Assembly: GCF_964355755.1 (NCBI RefSeq)
Contig: NC_092672.1
Coordinates: forward strand, 38,870,501 to 38,934,500
DNA length: 64,000 nt
Origin: Antedon mediterranea
Taxonomy: Eukaryota > Echinodermata > Crinoidea > Comatulida > Antedonidae
Direction of reading: 5' to 3'
The translations under genes were made by a program, and so were the position numbers. A model generated the notes under the pieces. That model had not been told where the DNA came from and did no database searches. It saw only the letters and a list, made by a program, of their open reading frames with translations. Below are positions 15,401-23,800 of the stretch, piece by piece (the first letter of the stretch is position 1; each line of letters starts with the position of its first letter).

Positions 15401-18400
15401 AGGTAAACCAGCGTATATAGGTCAGTGGTACCTAGTTCTACCCACATTTTTTAAACAGGTAAACCAGCGTATATAGGTCAGTAGTACCTAGTTCTACCCA
15501 CATATTTTAAACAGGTAAACCAGCGTGTATAGGTCAGTGGTACCTAGTTCTACCCACATATTTTAAACAGGTAAACCAGCGTATATAGGTCAGTGATACC
15601 TTCTACCCACATATTTTAAACAGGTAAACCAGCGTATATAGGTCAGTCATACCTTCTACCCACATATTTTAAACAGGTAAACCAGCGTATATAGGTCAGT
15701 GATACCTTCTACCCACATATTTTAAACAGGTAAACCAGCGTATATAGATCAGTGATACCTTCTACTCCGGGACCGCGACAGAACGAGAACGGATGGGGAC
15801 CCTCCAAAGAAATTGCATTTTATTTGTCAGGCATTTGTATGATTTGTTTTCTATTTTTTTAAATGTGCCTTGAGCACTCTTGAGTGCTATAAAAATCTTA
15901 TTATTATTACCTCCGCCAAGGAGGTTATGTTTTCACCCCTGTATGTTTGTGTGTGTGTCTGTGAACAGCCTGGAGGCCACAGTTTTTATCCGATTCTAAC
16001 CAAATTTGGACACAATGATCTATGCCCAAAAAGCTCGGACGAGTTTGAATTTGAGGGGGAAAGGTCATAGGTCAAGGTCACAACTAACAAAAAACTATTT
16101 TACTGCCTAGAGACCACAGTTTTGATCCGATTCTCACCAAACTTAGCCACAATGATCAATGACACATCATATAATTGTGGTTAAATTTTGAAGGGTCAGG
16201 GTCAAAGATCAAGGTCCACAAAAAAAAAAAATAAATAAATAAAAAAATAATTAAAAAAAAAAACCCTCAGTGGGACTTGAACCAGCGATCTCAACTGTGA
16301 GAGGCTGGATACAAAACCATTACACCACACTGTCATCCACAACTTTGTAGTGTGCAGTTAACATATTTACACTTAGAACTAATAAAAAAAAATGTAAAAA
16401 AAAAAATATTCAGGGGGCATTTTATGTAGGGGAATTTTACAGTAGGCGGAGGTTTGTACTCTCGGAGTACCCTCTAGTTATTATTATATTTCATTCATTA
16501 AAATGTGAACTAACAGTACATAAAATTGGTATTTTCAGGTGTTACATCAATTAAATCATTTGCATGCTGTGTGGTCAGATGTTTTACCACCCAGTGTGTT
16601 CACTAAGGCTATAGGGACACTCGTTAATACAGTGTTTCAACACGTCATTGACAAGCTAGTAAGCTTAGAGGTTAGTATACAGTAGTATATGCCATTGTAG
16701 TGTGGACAAATCCTGGCTACAGACTTGTGTGGGAATGTAACTCTAGTTTAGGAATTTATAGGAATAAGAATGTAGTAATAAAAAAGAAACAAATTGAATT
16801 AAAATAATGTTTACATTGGCAGGATATATCAACCAATGATGCAAACCAACTGCATGCCTTGATGACAATGTTAATAATGTTTACATTGGCAGGATATATC
16901 AACCAATGATGCATGCAAACCAACTGCATGCCTTGATGACAATGCTAATAATGTTAATAATGTTAATAATGTTTACATTGGCAGGATATATCAACCAATG
17001 ATGCATGCAAACCAACTGCATGCCTTGATGACAATGTTAATAATGTTAATAATGTTTACATTGGCAGGATATATCAACCAATGATGCATGCAAACCAACT
17101 GCATGCCTTGATGACAATGCTAATAATGTTAATAATGTTTACATTGGCAGGATATATCAACCAATGATGCATGCAAACCAACTGCATGCCTTGATGACAA
17201 TGTTAATAATGTTAATAATGTTTACATTGGCAGGATATATCAACCAATGATGCAAACCAACTGCATGCCTTGATGATAATGTTAATAATGTTTACATTGG
17301 CAGGATATATCAACCAATGATGCAAACCAACTGCATGCCTTGATGACAATGTTAATAATGTTAATAATGTTTACATTGGCAGGATATATCAACCAATGAT
17401 GCAAACCAACTGCATGCCTTGATGACAATGCTAATAGAAGGAACGCCAGAAACATTACAGCCAAAGAACAACCAGGTAATTATAAAATGTATAATTTCAA
17501 AAGGCTCAATCAATTATTTTTAATAATTATTATTATTTAATGTCCTTTACTGTTTTCAGTCTAGTATTGTGTGGGAGTAGATTATTTAGCTATTTTGAAT
17601 TGAAGTTAAGAAATGTGACCCACACAATTACAAATCTGTTTCTATTAATTTATTGTAAGGTCTTGGTAGCAACAGTTGTACCTCATTGGGCCACATTTGA
17701 AGAACTCATGTTTATCCTGGAGGCAAGTCTTCAGGGAATAGTTGACCGATGGGTGGATGGAAAGGTAATACATACATATAATATTCATATACATCTATAG
17801 TCTCTGGACTCGCATCTATTTAAAGTCACACAATCATTCAGTAATGAGTGATTACCCTGATGGACTGGATCATCACGGGAAAAGAGGGAAAGCACCAGGT
17901 ATCTGGCTGTAGAGAAGATTGTATCATCTTGGTCGATGGTTGACCAGTCTCTGGCTATTTAAGGTCCAGTGTACACAATCATTCAGTGTTGAGTGATTAC
18001 CCTGATGTACTTGATCATCACGGGAAAAGAGGGAAAGCACAAGGTATTTGGCTGTAGAGAAGGTTACATCATCTTGGTCTGGTGGTTGACCAGTCTCTGG
18101 CTATTTAAGGTCCAGTGTACACAATCATTCAGTGTTGAGTGATTACCCTGATGTACTTGATCATCACGGGAAAAGAGGGAAAGCACAAGGTATTTGGCTG
18201 TAGAGAAGGTTACATCATCTTGGTCTGGTGGTTGACCAGTCTCTGGCTATTTAAGGTCCAGTGTACACAATCATTCAGTGTTGAGTGATTACCCTGATGT
18301 ACTGGATCATCACGGGAAAAGAGGGAAAGCACCAGGTATCTGGCTGTAGAGAAGGTTACATCATCTTGGTCTGATGGTTGACCAATCTCTGGCTATTTAA

Positions 18401-20440
18401 GGTCCAGTGTACACAATCATTCAGTGTTGAGTGATTACCCTGATGGACTGGATCATCACTGGAAAAGAGGGAAAGCACCAGGTATCTGGCTGTAGAGAAG
18501 ATTGTATCATCTTGGTCGATGGTTGACCAGTCTCTGGCTATTTAAGGTCCAGTGTACACAATCATTCAGTGTTGAGTGATTACCCTGATGTACTTGATCA
18601 TCACGGGAAAAGAGGGAAAGCACAAGGTATTTGGCTGTAGAGAAGGTTACATCATCTTGGTCTGGTGGTTGACCAGTCTCTGGCTATTTAAGGTCCAGTG
18701 TACACAATCATTCAGTGTTGAGTGATTACCCTGATGTACTGGATCATCACGGGAAAAGAGGGAAAGCACCAGGTATCTGGCTGTAGAGAAGGTTACATCA
18801 TCTTGGTCTGATGGTTGACCAGTCTCTGGCTATTTAAGGTCCAGTGTACACAATCATTCAGTGTTGAGTGATTACCCTGATGTACTGGATCATCACGGGA
18901 AAAGAGGGAAAGCACCAGGTATTTGGCTGTAGAGAAGGTTACATCATCTTGGTCTGGTGGTTGACCAATCTCTGGCTATTTAAGGTCCAGTGTACACAGT
19001 CATTCAGTGTTGAGTGATTACCCTGATGTACTGGATCATCATGGGAAAAGCACCAGGTATCTGGCTGTAGAGAAGGTTACATCATCTTGGTCTGGTGGTT
19101 AACCAATCTCTGGCTATTTAAGGTCCAGTGTACACAATCATTCAGTGTTTAGTGATTACCCTGATGTACTGGATCATCATGGGAAAAGCACCAGGTATTT
19201 GGCTGTAGAGAAGGTTACATCATCTTGGTCTGGTGGTTGACCAGTCTCTGGCTATTTAAGGTCCAGTGTACACAATTAATCATTCAGTGTTGAGTGATTA
19301 CCCTGATGTACTTGATCATCACGGGAAAAGAGGGAAAGCACCAGGTATCTGGCTGTAGAGAAGGTTACATCATCTTGGTCTGATGGTTGACCAGTCTCTG
19401 GCTATTTAAGGTCCAGTGTACACAATCATTCAGTGTTGAGTGATTACCCTGATGTACTGGATTATCACGGGAAAAGAGGGAAAGCACCAGGTATCTGGCT
19501 GTAGAGAAGGTTACATCATCTTGGTCTGATGGTTGACCAATCTCTGGCTATTTAAGGTCCAGTGTACACAGTCATTCAGTGTTGAGTGATTACCCTGATG
19601 TACTGGATCATCATGGGAAAAGCACCAGGTATCTGGCTGTAGAGAAGGTTACATCATCTTGGTCTGGTGGTTAACCAATCTCTGGCTATTTAAGGTCCAG
19701 TGTACACAGTCATTCAGTGTTGAGTGATTACCCTGATGTACTTGATCATCATGGGAAAAGCACCAGGTATCTGGCTGTAGAGAAGATTGTATCATCTTGG
19801 TCTGATGGTTGACCAGTCTCTGGCTATTTAAGGTCCAGTGTACACAATCATTCAGTGTTGAGTGATTACCCTGATGTACTGGATCATCACGGGAAAAGAG
19901 GGAAAGCACCAGGTATCTGGCTGTAGAGAAGGTTACATCATCTTGGTCTGGTGGTTGACCAGTCTCTGGCTATTTAAGGTCCAGTGTACACAATCATTCA
20001 GTGTTGAGTGATTACCCTGATGTACTGGATCATCACGGGAAAACACCAGGAATCTGGCTGTAGAGAAGGTTACATCATCTTGGTCTGGTGGTTGACCAGT
20101 CTCTGGCTATTTAAGGTCCAGTGTACACAATCATTCAGTGTTGAGTGATTAACCTGATGTACTGGAAGAGAATTGTAGAGAAGATTGCATAGTATCCATT
20201 TTAATGGATTTGTTGAATCTCAAACGTTCTGAAGTTTCTTGGTTTCCACTTACAACATGACCACTTTGAAGCCTTATTTAGATTTTAACATTGTTGTTCA
20301 TATTATCAAATTGTTGTTGTTTGTTTTTGCAGGGCCCATTAGCAGTGGTGTTCCAACCAAACGAAGTAAAAAGCTTAATAAGAGCACTATTCAAGAATAC
20401 AGATAGAAGAGCTAATGCATTAACTAAGATAAGACTTTGA
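456..20440 (+). CDS. ZW10: ZW10 kinetochore / vesicle-tethering protein (5' end outside window), 15 exons
   Basis: Exons: 456-515, 638-737, 1057-1214, 5017-5188, 6236-6315, 6423-6486, 7266-7339, 7543-7665, 7747-7892, 8074-8341, 8599-8703, 16539-16670, 17383-17475, 17660-17764, 20333-20440 (TGA). All have AG/GT borders and phases join without a break, giving about 595 residues; the animal protein is about 780, so roughly the first 180 residues lie upstream. Recognised by colinear similarity to vertebrate ZW10: [13 protein letters not shown] (exon 3), [10 protein letters not shown] (exon 5), IHFANKK (exon 7), [16 protein letters not shown] with [13 protein letters not shown] (exon 10), [17 protein letters not shown] (exons 14-15) and [15 protein letters not shown] at the C-terminus. 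ZW10 works in the RZZ complex (Rod-ZW10-Zwilch) that brings dynein and checkpoint proteins to kinetochores, and in the NRZ complex (NAG-RINT1-ZW10) that tethers Golgi-to-ER vesicles. An Asp/Glu-rich linker lies in exon 8. Introns are swollen by minisatellites, several copying its own splice junctions. Coordinates from manual splice reading. Confidence 0.93.
826..976. repeat. About 58-bp tandem repeat, 2.6 copies, ZW10 intron
   Basis: CTTCAGCAGAGTCAGTAG recurs near 828, 886 and 944, separated by a segment containing AGGGTTAGGCACAATAACCC. The CCCTAACCC stretches are telomere-like by chance or origin, but too short to call an interstitial telomere. Confidence 0.85.
1147..4680 (+). repeat. 89-bp minisatellite, about 40 copies, copying the 3' end of a ZW10 exon plus donor
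   Basis: The unit begins within the last ~68 bases of the exon ending at 1214 (residues [16 protein letters not shown]...), runs through its splice donor and ends about 20 bases into the intron. The period is exactly 89 bp across most of the array. The genuine junction is AAAG|GTTAGT; nearly all copies have AAAG|GTAAGT, a stronger donor. Copies differ by a few point states (ACAAAC/ATAAAC, GATGG/GCTGG, CTATTA/CTAATA). No acceptor AG with a good pyrimidine tract is present in the unit, so a copy cannot be an internal exon by itself. Reading the real frame past the first donor gives VSVLFHY then TAA. Confidence 0.95.
4823..4968. repeat. Two copies of an about 74-bp repeat in ZW10 intron
   Basis: GCCTGTGTTGTTATTTAAG ... 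CTGCTACAAACTATCCA occurs at about 4827-4894 and 4901-4968, with a shorter internal TTAAGTA(C/T)CATGTG duplication. Intronic, no coding content seen. Confidence 0.8.
5261..5422. mobile_element. Hairpin (foldback) MITE, about 160 bp
   Basis: Two nearly perfect inverted arms of about 70 bp, CAAATAATGAATGTTT... on the left and ...AAACATTCATTATTTG on the right, surround a short loop near 5330-5345 (GAGGCGATGAGCCGA). The arms share GTAATGGTACAAATAATGGC and GAAAGGTTATATCAAC. There is no ORF. The shape is that of a short non-autonomous DNA element; no convincing target-site duplication could be defined in the AT-rich flanks. It lies in the ZW10 intron between exons ending at 5188 and starting at 6236. 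Confidence 0.75.
5423..6235. other. ZW10 intron remainder, no gene seen
   Basis: AT-rich intronic sequence with a cluster of TAGGCCTAG palindromes at about 5629-5710. A 69-codon minus-strand frame at 5849-6058 shows no recognisable domain and no splice support; I do not call it a gene. Confidence 0.6.
6493..7108. repeat. 43/44-bp tandem repeat decaying into a 29-bp repeat, starting at a ZW10 donor
   Basis: The first unit begins four bases inside the intron after exon 6423-6486 (donor TTG|GTAAGT). About ten units of AAAATATACACTTGATTG ... AGCTAGAATCTTT follow, then shorter ~29-bp units (GATCTTTGAGACATCACAGC) that have lost the first part. The change of period within one array suggests stepwise re-expansion of a sub-unit. 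Confidence 0.9.
8694..15768 (+). repeat. 56-bp minisatellite, about 126 copies, containing a ZW10 exon/donor junction
   Basis: The unit includes the last nine bases of the exon ending at 8703 (TTTAAACAG) and its donor GTAAACC, followed by CAGCGTATATAGGTCAGTGG and a pyrimidine-leaning segment. It repeats head to tail for about 7 kb. Two positions alternate between copies (GTATATAGG/GTGTATAGG and CAGTGGTACC/CAGTAGTACC), and some units lack TAGT (52 bp, e.g. near 9796, 10,965, 12,924, 13,540, 15,030 and 15,600-15,760). The array alone makes most of the 7.8-kb intron. Reading from the true exon frame into the unit gives VNQRI then TAG. Confidence 0.97.
15769..16538. mobile_element. Interspersed repeat of the CTCCGCCAAGGAGG type with A-rich interior
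   Basis: From about 15,900 (TTATTATTACCTCCGCC) to about 16,490 (GGCGGAGG ... CTCTAGTTATTATTAT) the ends are inverted relative to each other (CCTCCGCC / GGCGGAGG) and flanked by TTATTATTA-like sequence. The interior has two diverged copies of a segment containing CACAGTTTTGATCCGATTCT and an A-rich tract at 16,220-16,265. I recognise this as a widespread animal interspersed repeat by its CCGCCAAGGAGGTTATG head, but cannot name its superfamily. The unrelated stretch 15,769-15,900 (GGGACCGCGACAGAACGAG) holds nothing I recognise. Confidence 0.6.
16266..16337 (-). repeat. tRNA-like (SINE-type) segment inside the interspersed repeat
   Basis: On the minus strand a box-A-like TGGTGTAATGG and a box-B-like GGTTCAAGTCC lie about 30-35 bases apart, as in RNA polymerase III tRNA promoters, with a partly pairing outer stem (CAGTG/CACTG). 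The T-arm stem is mismatched, so this is a tRNA-derived or degenerate tRNA sequence and not a working tRNA gene. No tRNAscan was run. Confidence 0.4.
16823..17430 (+). repeat. 70-83-bp tandem repeat, 8 copies, copying a ZW10 acceptor and exon start
   Basis: Exon starts follow TTGGCAG at 16823, 16893, 16985, 17068, 17151, 17234, 17304 and 17383. Each copy repeats the acceptor and the first ~48 coding bases ([16 protein letters not shown]). Only the last copy continues into the rest of the exon ([14 protein letters not shown]) and a donor at 17475, so 17383 is taken as the real start. Splicing at an earlier acceptor and reading on gives a TGA inside the next copy. Some units carry an extra ATGC or extra TTAATAATG. 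Confidence 0.95.
17824..20165. repeat. About 145-bp tandem repeat, 16-17 copies, last ZW10 intron
   Basis: The unit contains GAGTGATTACCCTGATG, CATCACGGGAAAAGAGGGAA, GGTTACATCATCTTGGTC and TCTGGCTATTTAAGGTCC. It starts about 60 bases after the donor of exon 17660-17764. Lengths vary by loss of AGAGGGA-type segments. Unlike neighbouring arrays it does not copy coding sequence that I can see. Confidence 0.93.
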
Positions 20441-20646
20441 GATTACATAGCACTAACTGATGTAGATAGTAGAGTCAATGCATAACTAATATAAGACTTT
20501 GACAATACTATTCATTTGTACTAATATTTATTGCAAGTAAAACCTTCCGTTCATTGTCAATAATGCAAGCATGGCAAAATGTGTGCCTGTGCCTATGCAC
20601 TACCAATACAAGTGCAGGTGCATTTCATTTGAGCATTTTAGTAAAT

Positions 20647-20652
20647 TTTATT
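20647..20652 (-). terminator. Candidate GUCD1 polyadenylation signal
   Basis: TTTATT on the plus strand is AATAAA on the minus strand, about 170 bases after the GUCD1 stop at 20,821. If used, GUCD1 and ZW10 3' UTRs overlap antisense by about 100 bases. Confidence 0.4.
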
Positions 20653-20716
20653 GTATTTATGGGTTCAAATGGTTTGTACAATGTTATAAATCATTTGCAT
20701 ATTAAAACAAATATTT

Positions 20717-20722
20717 AATAAA
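20717..20722 (+). terminator. Candidate ZW10 polyadenylation signal
   Basis: AATAAA about 280 bases after the ZW10 stop. The transcript end would then lie near 20,740, beyond the candidate GUCD1 signal on the other strand. Confidence 0.45.
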
Positions 20723-20820
20723 GGTGACTTCAATTTTCCGTAAAATCTGATCAGAAAGTCAGTATTGAATCTAGATGTTGCTGAATTGGTATCTTTAAAT
20801 TAGATTCTTGAACAATATAT

Positions 20821-23800
20821 TCACGTTCTTGTTTCAGTGTATATAAATAGAATGTCCTCATCAGTCCCATGTGCCTTTCGTGCTTCATCAAAATTGTCAA
20901 ATTTACTGTGAAACATGCCTGTGAGTGTGAACAAAACAAAGAACATTTATATTGATAAGATTGATACCATAACTACCATAATGAAAATAAACCAAATTCA
21001 GTACTAATACTCAAATCATAAATTGGAGGTACTTTATCCTGAAAGGTAATGAATTGTAGGTACTTTACCCTAAAATCCTGGGTCTCTATATGTAATGAAT
21101 TGTAGGTACTTTACCCTGAAATCCTGGGTCTCTATATGTAATGAATTGGAGGTACTTTACCTTGACATCCTGGGTCTCTATATGTAATGAATTGGAGGTA
21201 CTTTACCCTGAAATCCTGGGTCTCTATATGTAATGAATTGGAGGTACTTTACCCTGAAATCCTGGGTCTCTATATGTAATGAATTGTAGGTACTTTACCT
21301 TGACATCCTGGGTCTCTATATGTAATGAATTGGAGGTACTTTACCCTGAAATCCTGGGTCTCTATATGTAATGAATTGGAGGTACTTTACCCTGAAATCC
21401 TGGGTCTCTATATGTAATGAATTGGAGGTACTTTACCTTGACATCCTGGGTCTCTATATGTAATGAATTCATTGTCAAGATTATAACCACAAACAACTAT
21501 GAAATGTCCTGTATAACAAAAGATGATGAATCATAGTGAAAAGGAATGTAGTTATTCAGTTTCACTTTATTGTATCCCCCATGGTTGCTGCTTATCAATG
21601 CTTTTCCTATCTACTATTTGCATACAGTAGTTTTAATTAATTTAGTCTTGTTACAACCATTTCATATTATAAGCGGCAAGACATTTTTTGTTATCTTATT
21701 AATTCCTACCTTGATACTGATTTTGAGTTCCTTCATTTCTTATTATCTCATTGGTAGAATTTGTGGTTAACTCCGACTAAACAAGTAAAAAACAAACACA
21801 TGGTTTTATTATGAATAAACTAATTAACAACTTGTTGGGACCAGGGTGTGGTTTGGTATATATTTTGGTTCTGGTATACTTACATCATGATGTTCCAAAA
21901 TGTTGGAATCAACTAAAATTATGATGACATTACCAGCTTTGAGATGTTTTATAATTTCCCCAATATCAACAGATCTAGAAGTAACATTTCAAACATTTTA
22001 AATATTTGAATTCAATCAAATTTGGTCTTCAAAGTGTATAGCTAGCATGATAATTTATCAAATTGAAACAAATAATAGTGATACTCTTACCTCTTCTTTA
22101 TACGCATTCCAAGACTGGCTGCCTCTTTAAATAAAGTGTTTATTCGCTTTTCTTCGTATGAGAATGATTTGTTTTGGTAGAAAGCCTGCATAAAGAAGGA
22201 ATGGATTTAATCATTTACTACCTAGTATATATTAAAGATAACATAACAATGAGAACAGAACACAAAGTTTGAGAGATAATAAATAGAGTTTGCTTTAAAT
22301 GCCTTCCATCAAGCTAGCTTCATCTCCAGAAATAAATATGATTTTTGGGGGAAAAAATCTAATTAATGTATTACTTGTAACAACAATGAAATCTAGTAGT
22401 GATCCCAAAAATTCCTTAACTTAATTTTAGTTAACATCTCCCCCCCCCCTTTTTTTAATAGAAGGACCCCACTGTTAATATACACATGGTAATATACCAA
22501 GGACCCCACTGTTAATATACACATGGTAATATACCAAGGACCCCACTGTTAATATACACATGGTAATATACCATAAATATTCACTGAATAGTAGTTTTGT
22601 ATTGTACTAAATGAATAGTTGTGTAATCATGCTATTACTTTATACTTGCCTCTGTTTCATAGGTATGATCAACACCCAGTGTTTGTGTGCACATCAGGTG
22701 ATCAATGTTATATTCATTGAAAATACTGGCAATGTCTATAGTCCATACACTAAGAAATAATTTTGAGTTAAAAGAAAGGATTAATAAACTTTATGTTAGT
22801 TGGTGTGGTAGTATCAACTATGTCATTTTACAATAATTTATAACTTGTTAACTGTCTGGTTTATTACTTGCTGTAAACAATGTGTGCTTTTGAAATGTTT
22901 AAAACTCATCCAACCTGGTGTCAAAGCCAAGTTGCTTACAGACAGATGCAAACTTGTCCTCTTCAAAACTACTTGCATTCAAATATCTAAAAATAATATA
23001 TTATAAGCAACTGTTTAACTCCTTTAATTTTGTAAGTTTTAGTAGCTAATTATTAAATTTTTTCCATCATTGACGACATTAAGAATGTCATATTTTATGT
23101 GTGAATGTTGTCTAACTTACTGTAAGACCATTTTACTACATGCAATTCCACAATCCCAATCTTTCTCTTGTAAAACGAGTGGTACATGATGGCATATACA
23201 ACCTAAAGAACAGAATACACATACTATACAATATGTGGGTCAGTGTACAACAGGGTCTGTACCAATGGCCCAATCTTTCTCTTGTAAAACGAGTGGTACA
23301 TGATGGCATATACAACCTAAAGAACAGAATACACATACTATACAATATGTGGGTCAGTGTACAACAGGGTCTGTACCAATGGCCCAATCTTTCTCTTGTA
23401 AAACGAGTGGTACATGATGGCATATACAACCTAAAGAACAGAATACACATACTATACAATATGTGGGTCAGTGTACAACAGGGTCTGTACCAATGGCCCA
23501 ATCTTTCTCTTGTAAAACGAGTGGTACATGATGGCATATACAACCTAAAGAACAGAATACACATACTATACAATATGTGGGTCAGTGTACAACAGGGTCT
23601 GTACCAATGGCCCAATCTTTCTCTTGTAAAACGAGTGGTACATGATGGCATATACAACCTAAAGAACAATACACATACTATACAATATGTGGGTCAGTGT
23701 ACAACAGGGTCTGTACCAATGGCCTAATCTTTCTCTTGTAAAACGAGTGGTACATGATGGCATATACAACCTAAAGAACAGAATACACATACTATACAAT

